Assembly (NCBI GenBank): GCA_943736015.1
Contig: OX031071.1
Coordinates: 16,340,119 to 16,404,118 of the forward strand
Source of the DNA: Tridacna crocea
Taxonomy: Eukaryota > Mollusca > Bivalvia > Cardiida > Cardiidae
Length of the DNA stretch: 64,000 nucleotides
Direction of reading: 5' to 3'
Under the pieces are notes generated by a model. The model was not told the DNA's origin. It saw only the letters and a list, made by a program, of their open reading frames with translations, and ran no database searches. Position 1 is the stretch's first letter. Each line of letters begins with the position of its first letter. Position numbers and translations under genes: made by a program. Positions 30,285 through 41,400 of this stretch are shown piece after piece.

Positions 30285-31498
30285 TAGCACAACATGCTCA
30301 AGGGAAGCTTTTAGGATCACTTGGTGTCCATCCTCCATCGTCAACAATTCTTTCAATATTAACTTCTCCTAAACCACTGGGCCCATTTGGACCAAACTTG
30401 GCTGGAATGTTCCTTGGGAGGTCCTCTTTGAGAATTGTTCACAGAATTTGATTCAGTCAAAAACTCTGGTTGCCATGGCAACCAAATGGAATTTTCTAAG
30501 AAATTCTGCATAAGTTTTTATCTGAAATAGCTGGCTAGAATTTATATTAATTTCACAGAGATGTTTCTTTGGTGAACCTTTTCAAAAATTGTTAGCGAAA
30601 TTTTGATCTGTCAAGAAACATTGCTCTGGTGAATGGGGGCTACTTCACCATATGGCAAAGAAGAAATTCTTGAAAGTTCTTCTCTAAACTGGCTGGTCAG
30701 ATTTTGAAATAATTTCTCAGCAATATTTCTTGGGTGACCCTCTTCAAAACTTGTTTGCGAAATTTTAATCTTTCAAGAAATATGGCTCTGGTGAATGGAG
30801 GGTACTTGCACTATACAGACATGAAGAAATTCTTGAAAATTCTTCTTCTCTGAAACGGCTGGTCAGATTTTGAAATAATTTGACAGAGATGTTGCTTGGG
30901 TGACCTTTTTTTATAAACTGTTCATGAAATTTTGATTCGTCAAGAAACATGGTTCTGGTGAATGGGGGGGCTGGCTACTTGCACTATATGGCAATGAAAT
31001 TCTTGAAAATTTTTCTTCTCTGAAACCTATGGTCAGAATTTGAAATAATTTCACAGCAATGTACCTTTGGTGACCTTTTTAAAAAAGTGTTTGTGAAATT
31101 TTGATATGTCAAGAAACATGGATCTGGTGAACTACTTGCACTATACAGACTTGAAAAAATTCTTGAAAATTCTTCTTCTATGAAACGGCTTGTCAGATTT
31201 TGAAATAATTTCACAGAAATGTTCCTTGAATGACCCTTTTCAATAGTTGTTTGCCATATTTTGATAGGTCAAGAAACATGGCTCTGGTGAATATGTGGAT
31301 ATTAAGAAACTTAAAAATTCTTCTTTTGTGAAACTGCTTGTCTGATTTTGAAATGACTTTTACAGGTGACCTTTCGAAAATTGCTTGGCAAAATACTGAT
31401 TTTGTTTCCAGTGTTTCAATACCTCAAAAAAAAAGGCTATTGTTTCTAAAAAATTCAGGTGAGCGATCCAGGGCCATCTTGGCTCTCTTGTTGTAAAT
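30285..31498 (+). repeat. Long repeat, family H variant, with internal tandem units
   Basis: Opens near CACAACATGCTCAAGGG and has the typical GTCAACAATTCTTTC, CTGGTTGCCATGGCAACC and, at its end, CAGGTGAGCGATCCAGGGCC. Between these lie about five diverged units of roughly 165 bp built around TCAAGAAACATGGCTCTGGT. I see no coding capacity. Confidence 0.65.
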
Positions 31499-31786
31499 AT
31501 CAAGAGGAATGATGTAAAATTGAACAATTCTGATAATAACTTTGAAAGGATGGTTCGGATAAATTTAGCTGGGAACCTGCAAAACATAATAATACACCAA
31601 AAAACTATTTTACACTTGCTAACAATCTAATACTACAGGTTTGAAAGAATTACGAGCTTTACATGTAATCAAAGATACTTTGGTGTTTAAATTATGAAAG
31701 AAAGGTAATAACAATTTCCAGTACCTTTAAAATACTGAAGGAAAAAAAGCAATAGTTTTAACCGCATTAGCTAAAAAATCCACCCT

Positions 31787-31949
31787 TTAACTCTTTAAGC
31801 CTTTTGGTAACCAGCATTTGCTCCTTTTCCCACAATTTTTTCTTCCCTTCTAAAGACAAATTTCAATTCTTTAGTCACATTCGTATTGTCATCTGCAATT
31901 ACTTTCAATTTGGACCAGTCTAAAATTTCGTTGTTTGGTAAAGAGTTAA
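31787..31949 (+). mobile_element. Subfamily A MITE, left half deleted
   Basis: TTAACTCTTTAAGCCTTTTG, then the right arm (CCAGCATTTGCTCCTTTTCC) and TTTGGTAAAGAGTTAA. Confidence 0.6.
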
Positions 31950-31969
31950 ATGCTTTGAAGGGCATTGGA

Positions 31970-32197
31970 TTAACCCTTTACCAAACAATCCCTGGTTTTT
32001 ACGACCCTGAGATAGAAGCCTGTTGAAAACATTGTGGGAAAAGGAGAAAATGCTGGTAACCAGCATTTTCTCGTTTTCCCACATTGTTTTCAACCCTGCT
32101 AGAAACAAATTTCAATTTTTGAGTTACATCTATTTTGTCGTCTGCAAGTGCTTCCAATTTGTACTAGTCTAGAATTTTGTCATTTGGTAAAGGGTTA
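31970..32197 (+). mobile_element. piggyBac-like MITE, subfamily A
   Basis: TTAACCCTTTACCAAACAAT to ATTTGGTAAAGGGTTAA. The core is perfect except CTCGTTTTCCC in the right arm. Confidence 0.8.
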
Positions 32198-32329
32198 AGG
32201 GCCATAGGATGATTTACTGTTTGTGTATTTTTTCTTGTATGAAGTTTGATCATAGATCAACATCACATTTTCTGTCAATGTATGCTGCCTTCTGAAGGTG
32301 TAGGAGTGTTAATCATGCTTAATCTAATG

Positions 32330-32443
32330 TATCACACAATCTTTAGTTTTAACAATCTTGAGGATAATGCCTTTAGAAAATATTATTGGAAAAGGAGACA
32401 TTGCTTACCAGCAATTTCTTTTTTCCATGATGTCTTCAAAGCT
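32330..32443 (+). mobile_element. Subfamily A-like MITE remnant
   Basis: TCACACAATCTTTAGTTTTA at the left; the hairpin GGAGACATTGCTTACCAGCA is reduced. It breaks off where the H-type repeat begins. Confidence 0.45.
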
Positions 32444-32454
32444 CCTCTACTTGC

Positions 32455-33155
32455 ATTCTTAAAAATTCTTTTTCTCTAGAACGGTTGGTCAGATTTTGAA
32501 ATAATTTCACAGACATGTTCCTTAGGTGACCCTTGTTAAAACATGATTATGAAATTTAGATTTATCAAGAAACATTGTTCTGGTGAATGGGGCTACTTGC
32601 ACTATATGGAAATGAAGAAATTCTTGAAAATTATTCTTCTCTGAAAACTATCATCAGATTTTAGAATAATTTCACAGCAATATTCCTTGGGTGACCCTTT
32701 TCAAAACTTGTTCGCAAAATTTGATCCGTCAAGAAACATGGCTCTGGTGAATGGGGGATACTTGCACTATACGGACATGAAGGAATTCTTGAAAATTCTT
32801 CCTCTCTGAAACGGCTGGTCAGATTTTAAAATAATTTCACAGAAATGTTCTTTGAATGACCATTTTCAAAAACTTTTTGCGAAATTTTGATAGGTTTTGT
32901 TGATAGATCAAGAAACATGGCTCTGGTGAATGGGGGCTACTTTCACTATACTGAAATAAAGAAACTCTTAAAAATTTTTCTTTTCTTTAACTGCTGGTCA
33001 GATTTTGAAATGACTGTTACAGATGACCTTTTGAAAATTGCTTGGCAAAATAATGATTTTGTTTCCTGTGTTTCAATACCTTAAAAAAAATTTGCTATGG
33101 TCCTCTCAAAAATTCAGGTAAGTGATCCAGGGCCATCTTGGCCCTCTTGTTTATT
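32455..33155 (+). repeat. Long repeat, family H variant, 5'-truncated
   Basis: About four units around TCAAGAAACATGGCTCTGGT and GGTCAGATTTTGAAATAATT, closing with CAGGTAAGTGATCCAGGGCC and CTTGGCCCTCTTGTTT. It matches the internal units of 30285-31498. Confidence 0.65.
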
Positions 33156-33183
33156 CCAGCCTTCTTTTTTGTTGGTTTTAGAA

Positions 33184-33480
33184 ATGAGCCATGCTTTGGC
33201 AAAATGGGGTATAAAGCATCTCTGTGAGGTATTGTACCAAGCAAGTTATCACATAATGATGGTCCAATAAGATCCATTTAGCCTAACAATATACTGAATC
33301 TGGAAGTAAAATGGTACTGTGGCGTGCAGAAAATTGACAAATGGCAAAATGTATCGGCCCGTGTCAGCCTATGCATTCCATGCAGGCCGACATGGATTGA
33401 TACCTTTTTGCTGATGCATTAGGACCCCTTTTCACATAGCATGGCATCTATGTGTATTTGTTTTAGGGAGAAAATACTAT
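33184..33480 (+). repeat. Dispersed repeat G/F, uninterrupted copy
   Basis: The G part (GAGCCATGCTTTGGCAAAAT, 33187 onward) is followed directly by the F part (ACAAATGGCAAAATGTATCG and GGCCGACATGGATTGATACC). This copy shows how the split copies at 21897-22690 and 54012-54330 looked before MITE insertion. From 33481 to 33922 only a short TA/TG run (33712-33733) is visible. Confidence 0.55.
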
Positions 33481-33922
33481 CAAATTTTCTGTTGATGAAT
33501 TTTCGGTGACTAATGGAGACTTCTGATTATAACACTGTTATATTTAGTAGCTTTAAGCTCGCTTACATAATGTAAAAGAAAGTTCTTTGTTTATGTTTAT
33601 TCTTTTCGATATTGAATGAACTACTATATAACTTGGTATACATTTTGAATGTTCATTTATTTTGATTGTTTGGAACTATACAGTGGGAAAAGGAGAGTCC
33701 TGTTTTTATATATAAATATATATGTGTGTGTGTGCAAATTACTGAATTGTTAAACCTGCCCTGGAAGTCATTTCCTATAAGAAATGCACTGAGATGAATT
33801 CTTAAACAGTGTCTTTTAAAAAAAGAAGGAGCGAGTGGAGAACAATTTTGCCTTGTCAGGTATATTTCTGAATGAGTTTTTACATACAATATGATCAAAA
33901 AGTTTTGTCTGTAAAAAACAAT

Positions 33923-34141
33923 TTAACCCATTACCAGACAATCCCTACTTTTGACGCCCTGAGAAAGACACCTTTTGAAAACACTGGGAAAAGGAGAAAA
34001 TGCTGGTATTTTCTACTTTTCCCACAGTGTTTTCTACCCTTCTCAGAACAAATTTCTATTTTTCAGTCACCTTTATTTTGTCGTCTGTAAATGCTTTCAA
34101 TTTGGACCAGTCTAAAATTTTCTCATGTGGTAATGGGTTAA
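33923..34141 (+). mobile_element. piggyBac-like MITE, subfamily A
   Basis: TTAACCCATTACCAGACAAT to ATGTGGTAATGGGTTAA. A gap of about ten bases at the loop removes the start of the right arm (AAAATGCTGGTATTTTCTAC). Confidence 0.75.
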
Positions 34142-34265
34142 GTAGTGGCAAATCATACAATAAAAATCATTTTGATTGGATGAGGCATAATTCTGCACCT
34201 AAAATCTGGTAAAACAATACAAAAGATGCATATGAAGGAAGTGTATGGTTTACTTCTATTTTTTT

Positions 34266-34460
34266 TTAACCCTTTGGCTGCTTAGCATGACTGGCTTACC
34301 TTTTGCACACAGTGTAGATAAAGATCAGACTGCACTGAACATGTGCATTGTACGATAACAAGATAATATTCCCTAAAACATATATTTAAAAAAGTAATAT
34401 TAGTGGATTTAATCTCGAATTGAAAATTTAATTTTAGTTATTCAGGAGGATAAGGATTAA
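34266..34460. mobile_element. Family E element
   Basis: TTAACCCTTTGGCTGCTTAG to AGGATAAGGATTAA. The core GTAGATAAAGATCAGACTGC has lost most of the second arm. Confidence 0.6.
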
Positions 34461-34481
34461 TATTTGAAAAAATGTTTTTGT

Positions 34482-34710
34482 TTAACCCTTTACTCCATAG
34501 ATACTCATTTCTAAGCATTGCTTGTCGGAACCTTTGGAAAACAATGTGGCAAAAGGTGAAATTGCTCGTGACGAGCAATTTCACCTTTTGTCACAATGTT
34601 TTCTATGCTATCAAAAGGTGTCATGTACCCATAAAAACGGCTTCATCCTTGCTGTTATTTAGGGTCAGTTAGAGATACCATAGAAATGCCCTATGGGGTA
34701 AAGGGTCAAG
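34482..34710 (+). mobile_element. piggyBac-like MITE, subfamily C
   Basis: TTAACCCTTTACTCCATAGA to TATGGGGTAAAGGGTCAA. The core GAAATTGCTCGTGACGAGCA is a perfect palindrome. From 34711 to 35119 nothing is recognised. Confidence 0.8.
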
Positions 34711-35119
34711 ATTTAGAACGTACTATGTCAATGCAGCAATGGAGTCTTTGTAATGTATCAATACATCCTCCTGAATTGAAGCTAAAATTTCCACCTCATT
34801 TCAGTGATTAATTGCTGCAGGGCAGGATTAATAATATCTTTAATAGATGTTGGTAACTACATGTTTTTTTTATATAGATAATGTATAATCATACTCATTG
34901 TTTCATGATCAATTCTAGCAAGACATACAGTGGCAGTTACATACCCTCTATTTCTTACAGTTTTCATTGACTGTGATTGACCTAGTTCTTACATGAAGCA
35001 AATATTTAGAATTCATGTTTTCAAAACATTTAATGAAATACTGAATTTGCTTTAGAGAAAAGAGTTCGTTCAGTGACTGTGTATTAACCTGGATCCATAG
35101 GTCATTTGCAAACAATATG

Positions 35120-35307
35120 GGACATAAAGAAAATACATGTACTGGTTCCCAGCATTTTCTTCACTTTGTCAACAACGTTTTCTAATCTTTGTGGGGAAAA
35201 AAATAATACTTGAGGTACACACAATTCTTCATCTGCAAGTGATTTCAATGCAAATAACACTTAAAATTGTACAACACTTAAACTTTGCTATTTAATAATG
35301 AGTTATG
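35120..35307 (+). mobile_element. Subfamily A MITE, strongly diverged
   Basis: CATGTACTGGTTCCCAGCAT is the core; TCATCTGCAAGTGATTTCAA and TTTAATAATGAGTTA are the decayed right flank. Confidence 0.4.
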
Positions 35308-35363
35308 AGAAGACCAGTAAGGAAGGACTTACTCATGAACATAAATTGTGCAACAGCATTTTG

Positions 35364-35586
35364 TTAACCCTTTACCAAACAATCTGTGGTTTTTACCATA
35401 CTGAGGTCGAAGGCTTTAAAAACATTGTGGGAGAAGGAGAATATGCTGGTAACAAGCATTTTCTCCTCTTCCCACAATCTTTTCTATCTCTGCTGGAAAC
35501 AAATTTCAAGTTCTAAGTGCATTTTTCGGGGGGTCATCTGCAATTGCCCTTAATTTGGAGAAGTCTCAAATTTTGTGGTAAAGTAG
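35364..35586 (+). mobile_element. piggyBac-like MITE, subfamily A
   Basis: TTAACCCTTTACCAAACAAT at the left; the right end is decayed (TTTTGTGGTAAAGTAG). The core has two unpaired positions (ATATGCTGGTAACAAGCATT). Confidence 0.65.
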
Positions 35587-35966
35587 ATTTTCTACTTGGG
35601 TGAAACAAAATACTTAATTAAGGAAAAAAAGAAAGGGAAAAGTTGTTGGATATATAGAGTATGTAATTGCCAGCATTCGTGTAGTGAGTAGTATAATGTA
35701 TGTATTGTCTTCTTACTATATAAAATTGGTCTTTATACAACAATTTATTCAGAATTATGTATATTGCAAGGGGTCATATATGTCTATAGAAATGAAGACA
35801 TAATACTGTGTGACATTGGAAACAATATTGTCATGAATGAAAATAGGATCTTAATCATTTTTTTTTTTCTTTTAAATTTTGTTAAAAACTGAAATATTTA
35901 TAGTAATTATATTGTGATGATTTGAAAACTGAAAATAAACTTCACCATTTTTTTTTTTCTTTCAAA
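35587..35966. other. AT-rich DNA without recognisable feature
   Basis: T-rich runs at about 35859 and 35952; no matched repeat. Confidence 0.35.
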
Positions 35967-36124
35967 ATTTGATTGCTATAAAGTGCCATTGACACTTACA
36001 AATGTGTATTTGTTAACTGGCAGTTAACTTCTTATCTGACCTAAATTTGATTGATGTTAAGTGCCATTGACACTTAGAAATGTATATTAATTTTGTTAAC
36101 CGACTGTAAAGTTTTAATCTGACT
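35967..36124 (+). repeat. Tandem duplication of about 80 bp
   Basis: AAGTGCCATTGACACTTA, with ATTTGATTG before it and TTGTTAAC and TCTGAC after it, occurs twice in direct order with about 80% agreement. Confidence 0.65.
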
Positions 36125-36284
36125 CTTTAAATGGAGGCAATACTTGTAACTTACGTTTTTGTGCCCTATTATTTCTTAAATAATTTCGGCAATTCTTTTA
36201 TAGAGCTCGTTCTTTTTTTTGCGAATAACATGAAACAGTTCTTTTTTGATTTGCTAGGATAGTGTAATTGCCGCAGATTCATCA

Positions 36285-36659
36285 AGGTAAGACCTGTGTA
36301 ATGGAAAACAGCTATTTCCACTAAAATATCATCATGCAAAATTAGCTATAATTAAAAATGAGTATTATTGAACTACTTTCACCTTTTCATTTTTTCCATG
36401 TTTTCTTTCTTTGAATTATCATTTATAAATCTAAAACCGCTAAATTCTCAATTGAAAAAGAGATAATAATTACCTCCCTTTTTAGAAAACAAACAAAAGT
36501 ATCAAAAAAAAGTTTCAAGATGGACATAAACGGAATTTCTGATTTGTTAGAAATATGCAAAAATATTATTTCAGCATAAATCCTAATTTATCCTTATTTA
36601 ACAACCAATTAGAATTTTTGCCAAATGTTCACGGGAAGTGCATTACACAGGTCTTACCT
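36285..36659. mobile_element. 375-bp MITE with AGGTAAGACCTGTGTAATG termini
   Basis: Perfect 19-bp terminal inverted repeats at 36285-36303 and 36641-36659. The inside is AT-rich and non-coding. No target duplication is evident; the right side runs into an A-homopolymer. I cannot assign a superfamily. Confidence 0.7.
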
Positions 36660-37097
36660 AAAAAAAAAAAAAGGAGTAATATTTATCTAATTTTAAAGCT
36701 TATGATAATATACAAAAGATAAATTTGAACCTTTACTGACACAATTCGTCATCTTAACTGGGTGGAACCAATTCATAGTGCTATAGTTGTCATAAGTTAG
36801 TGCTATTTTAGCGTAATTTTCTATAAATAAAACAAAAGTGCTAAGGAGTTTTTTTTTTCATGTATGCATTACAACTTTTATTTGCTGAAGATGAAGAAAT
36901 TGTTGAAAAAGATTTTTGTTTCTTGCACAATTTAGTTTTTGGCCTTCACAAATTAAGTATCCTTGTAATTAAACCCTTTTTCTGTAGTTCGAATCTGCTC
37001 TGAACCCTTGTTTTCTATTTATAGTACAAGTTAAATCTTGTGGAAATAGTTTGTTGTCAGTAGCAGACATTGCAGTTTTTTTTTGTTTTTTTTTTTA
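36660..37097. other. AT-rich DNA without recognisable feature
   Basis: Begins with an A-run and ends with a T-run before the next E element. No coding or repeat signal. Confidence 0.35.
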
Positions 37098-37310
37098 TTA
37101 ACCCTTAAAGTGCTGGAACCAAGTTAACCTGGTTTTGCGGACAGTGCAGATCAAGATCAGACTGCACAGAACGTGCAGTCTGATCTTAGATTTACACTGT
37201 CGGCTACCTTGTTCCATGTTATGGCCGAAATAATCTTAAAATAAGAATATTAGGGCTGCTTTTCCTACTTGAAAAAGTTTAACGCACTTATTCAGCACTT
37301 TAAGTGTTAA
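37098..37310. mobile_element. Family E element, best-preserved copy
   Basis: TTAACCCTTAAAGTGCTG and CAGCACTTTAAGTGTTAA form 18-bp near-perfect terminal inverted repeats that include TTAA. The central hairpin AGATCAGACTGCACAGAACG / GTGCAGTCTGATCT is nearly perfect. 213 bp, non-coding. Confidence 0.75.
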
Positions 37311-37771
37311 AGTATTTGTTTGAGGGAAGCTTAATTCATATGAAAGTCGGAGACGTTCTGGATAAACATGTTAGATATTAACAGAAAAATTATTAAGTTG
37401 ACAGCTTATTTTTGATTTCTCTTTTTAGTATGTGACAATATAGTCTCAGATTCATTGTTTTTGAAAAGCAACTTCACGGTCCGTTGATTTTCAAAATTAT
37501 TTTCAGAGTTCTGTTTTAGTTTGTGTTTCATTTTATGTTTATATACCTAATATAAGCTACGCAGGGATATGTGGATTCATGTATACATTATAGAACAACA
37601 CTGCATTCAACAAGAGTTTTGTAGTTAACTTTTGGAAATGTTATGCTCAAAGACGCTTTGTAAACAATGTTGTTATCGAAAACTTGATTTTAACAACTTG
37701 TCTTGATTGATAGTTGAATGCAGCATCATTCAATTATATTGCCCTTATGAGGTTATTACCACCAAGTGTTT
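37311..37771. other. AT-rich DNA without recognisable feature
   Basis: No matched repeat or coding signal. Confidence 0.35.
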
Positions 37772-38000
37772 TTAACCCATTACCACATGAGAAAATTTTG
37801 GACTGGTCCAAATTGAAAGCATTTGCAGACGACAAAATAAAAGTGACTGAAAAATAGAAATTTGTTCTGGGAAGGGTAGAAAACACTGTGGAAAAAGGAG
37901 AAAATGCTGGTTACCAGCATTTTCTCCTTTTCCCACAGTGTTTTCAAAAGGCGTCTTTCTCAGGGGCGTCAAAAGTAGGGATTGTGTGGTAATGGGTTAA
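37772..38000 (-). mobile_element. piggyBac-like MITE, subfamily A
   Basis: TTAACCCATTACCACATGAG to GTGTGGTAATGGGTTAA. Nearly identical to the copies at 38944 and, in reverse, 33923, including the AACACTGTGG variant. This looks like a younger group. Confidence 0.8.
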
Positions 38001-38167
38001 AATTGATTAGAAAAAAAAACAAATATGAATGTTCCTCTCTTATAAATTTTCATAACTGCAGAAGCGAATAATTTTTTTCTTGTAAATTTATGCGAATTAT
38101 TTCTTAGCAATGAATGATCTTCACTGTTCGGTGGTTGAATTGAGTTTTGGCTGTATAATTGTTGGTT

Positions 38168-38397
38168 TTAACCCTTTCCCAAACGACAAATTTTGGACCC
38201 TTCCAAACCAAAAAAGTTTGCAGACGACAATTTAAGATTTGGAGGAAATGGTAGAAAGTTCTCCTAAAGGGTAGAAAACACTGTGGGAAAAGGAGAAATT
38301 GCTCGTTACGAGCAATTTCTCCTTTTACCACAGTGTTTTCAAAAGCCTTTTACTGCAGACACGTAAAAACCAGAGCTTGTTTGGGAAAGGGTTTTAA
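38168..38397 (-). mobile_element. piggyBac-like MITE, subfamily B
   Basis: TTAACCCTTTCCCAAACGAC to GTTTGGGAAAGGGTTTTAA. The core AAATTGCTCGTTACGAGCAA is a perfect palindrome. Confidence 0.8.
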
Positions 38398-38515
38398 ACA
38401 GAATATCATGATGATTTTTGCATAATACTGAAATGGATATATGTCAAGGGATTTTGGTGTAAATTTCTGTTGGTATTTTTGTTCATTTTCTATGTCATTT
38501 TTCTGGCACAGTTCT

Positions 38516-38726
38516 TTAAACCCTTGTCCTGCTTAATAAGTGAAGTGAAATTTTCAAGCCAGCAGTAAAAACCTAAATTCTACTATATCAGTGGTGTTTG
38601 TTTTAGGAAAAGATATCTCTTTACTGGACGGTGTAGATCCAAGATGAGACTAGTTTCTGTGTAGCCTGATCTTATCTTCACTGTCTACAGAAGGCCTTCC
38701 AATCACATTTAGCAGCTTATCAGTTA
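38516..38726. mobile_element. Family E element
   Basis: TTAAACCCTTGTCCTGCTTA to TAGCAGCTTATCAGTTAA. The core GTAGATCCAAGATGAGACTA has a weak partner (AGCCTGATCTTATC). Confidence 0.55.
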
Positions 38727-38754
38727 AGAGGCAAAGGTGTATGTATAGTCGAAC

Positions 38755-38870
38755 CTGTACCGACGACCACCTACATTAAACGACCCCCGGCAGTAAACGA
38801 CCATAAGAAATTCTCCCTGAGGAAATGTTCTATGTAAATGACCTGTAATTAAAAACCCCCGGTGTCTCAG
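38755..38870 (+). repeat. Probable dispersed repeat
   Basis: GTCGAACCTGTACCGACGAC and AAACGACCCCCGGCAGTAAA look like a repeat type I associate with molluscan genomes. There is only one copy in this window, so this rests on recall. Confidence 0.3.
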
Positions 38871-38943
38871 ACATACATATGTGTACATAACTTTCCTTAA
38901 ACAGAGGCTGATCTAGTAGTTTGAAGGTATAAACCTGTACGCT

Positions 38944-39172
38944 TTAACTCTTTACCACACGAGAAAAATTTAGACTGGTCCAAATTGAAACCATTTGCAG
39001 ACGACAAAATAAAGGTGACTGAAAAATTGAAATTTGTTCTTGGAAGGGTAGAAAACACTGTGGGAAAAGGAGAAAATGCTGGTTACCAGCATTTTCTCCT
39101 TTTCCCACAGTGTTTTCAAAAGGCTTCTTTCTCAGGGGCGTCAAAAGTAGGGATTGTGTGGTAATGGGTTAA
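38944..39172 (-). mobile_element. piggyBac-like MITE, subfamily A
   Basis: TTAACTCTTTACCACACGAG to GTGTGGTAATGGGTTAA, perfect core. The right TTAA (39169-39172) is shared with an E element. Confidence 0.85.
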
Positions 39173-39362
39173 GCAAGACTAGCTGACCTTTTGCGAATAG
39201 TGAAGATTAAGATCAGACTTGACAGAAGGTGCAGTTTGATCTTGAATCTGAACTGTCCAATAAGGAGATATTCTTCTCCCCCAAAAGGATGTTTGACATG
39301 GCATTTTTTTCCACTACTGGCTTGAAAGTTTCATTTAAACTTTTTAGGCGATTAAGGGTTAA
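39169..39362. mobile_element. Family E element
   Basis: Shares its first TTAA with the A element and ends GCGATTAAGGGTTAA. The core AGATTAAGATCAGACTTGAC pairs with CAGTTTGATCTTGAATCT. Confidence 0.6.
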
Positions 39363-41341
39363 TAGGGATGAAATAAAATACATTGTAAATGTAATAAATA
39401 AATGAAATACGGGTCAGTTTGATAATCACTACTGAACTCTCATGTTTATTTAGCATAGTCTGCCACATTGACCTTTGTTTTATGGTCAGTTTGGTCTGAA
39501 AATGTAACCAAGGTATCAGTGTAATTCTAGATCAGACATGTTGTTCTGCTCAGTCCAATACTGCCCTATCCGTAGATTCTTTACTTTACTTAATGGGTCA
39601 AAGCAAGCGTAAAGTCTTTTTTCGAAACTTATATAGATAGAAAACATAGAAGAGTTGCATTTGAAAAGCACAGATAGATTTTCTCCCCTTGTAAAAGACA
39701 GACCTTGGTCATATGGCAATACAAATACGCAGATTTGCAATATATATAAATGTAAGAAAGAAATGAAGGTTAATTCAAAGGTTTTTTTTTCTTATCATTT
39801 GGTTTTTGAGGTATGGTATGGTATGGTATTTCAATGGCTTGATTCATGAACTGTAAAGACTTTTGTAGATTGAATCACCTGCATCAATGAGAACTTGAAA
39901 CTAAAATTGGATTAGTAAAAAATGGAAACTGCCATGCCCTCTGATTTTCTTATTCAGAGCTCTACCATTTTTGGTCACAAACTCATTTTGTCTAGTTTTG
40001 GCCTTTGAGCAATAATGTGAATATTTAATTTTTGACCCTTATCTTTGATATACACTGTCTGATAAGGACATATTCCTTTCTTTCACCCCCCTCCCCAAAC
40101 AATACCTTTGAAATAGTCGGGTTCTTATTATCGGCTTAAAAGTTGCGTTTCCCTTCTTTTAGTAGGATAGGAGTAGAAGACGGAATCGATCTAAAATGTA
40201 TTTATTTCTAGAATTCAGTGGCTCTTTTTCAATTCTTCTGTATGTGTCTAGCCGGCAGTCGCGCCCATCGGAAACTGTTCACATTCATTTGTCATATTTT
40301 CTTAATATTCAAGTTGGCATCAAATATGTATAAGACAGAAAAAACAGAAAATGAACCTGTAACTGTAACAAGAAATATCTTAAAAAATGGAAATAGACAT
40401 CATAAATTTGCACATAAGTTTGCCTGCAAATAGGCAGGGCCTTTAGGATAAATCTTTTTACATTTTTGACCAATCAGAAATTTCTGTTTATTCATTTGTA
40501 ATTAGTATCAAATAGTAGGCCGAAAGCGAGAAAAATGTGTAACTTCATCTTGTAACGGCTGATTACAGCTATACATATACAGAAGAATTACCATTAAAAA
40601 GGTTTGTTCTTTCAAAAACACTTTGATTGCTAAGCAGCTTTCAAAAATACTTTGATTGCTAAGCAGGTTTACGTTCAGTTTTCAGATACACACATTTTAA
40701 TTACTGGTAACAATTTTATTTTCCTTAATTGTAAAAATCCAGAATATTAATTCTTAAGCTTTCTTTCACATCCTAAAATCGCTGAAAGTCGTCAATATTT
40801 ATCTTTTCTGTTACTTAAGCCTACCTCTGTAAGCCAGGAACAATCAGTGGCTGAGATATAGTTGATGTATTGTCGAAAATAGCGTTAAGTCCAATTCAAA
40901 CCAACCAACAAAAACTCCTTTAGATTCCTATACATCTTCATTTAATTACATTTATTTCATTCTTTTCGGTAGTTTATTAGGAAATAAGGGTGCATTATGG
41001 TTTGACAATTTCAACGTTTCGACTAGGGAATAAACTCTGGTATGAAAATATGTACTGTGCTTCGCAATTCCCAACAAAAAAAGCGTTAGAAGAAAGGAAT
41101 CTAGAAAAAAAAGTCTTGTGAACATCGTTTGTAATATTTTCACTCATGAATGCGCCATTCCTGAAAAGTTTCCGATGATGTTGTTGATTCTGTGAAATAA
41201 ATTTCGGAACAGAAAATAACAAAATATCCTTTATTTCAATGAAGCTTTCAGTAAAAAGGAAGTGTGACTCGTTACTTGTTGCCATCTGAAAAGTCTTACC
41301 ACAGACTGCTGTAAAAACAGTCATGTTGTACAAGAATACAT
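39363..41341. other. Mostly unassigned AT-rich DNA
   Basis: Visible pieces: a (GGTAT)n run at 39811-39829; a fragment of the right part of family E (about 40030-40160, TACACTGTCTGATAAGGACA); a 29-bp duplication TTTGATTGCTAAGCAG at 40609-40668; a decayed SINE 3' end at about 40820-40910 (GTTAAGTCCAATTCAAACCA). No gene is recognised. Confidence 0.4.
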
Positions 41342-41400
41342 GGACAAATATGCCACAGGAGAAACTGCTTGCGATGAGCAATTTCTGCTGTTGCCACAGT
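41342..41400. repeat. Solitary hairpin like a MITE core
   Basis: GCCACAGGAGAAACTGCTTG faces GAGCAATTTCTGCTGTTGCC. It resembles the B/C core but has no TTAA ends or flanks. The region 41401-42213 holds T-runs and a C/A homopolymer junction at about 41947-41970, but no gene. Confidence 0.45.

Noticed and set aside
40995-41381. A 128-codon open frame on the minus strand
   Set aside because: No recognisable domain, surrounded by unassigned DNA, and it runs into the lone hairpin at 41342. Kept out for lack of support.
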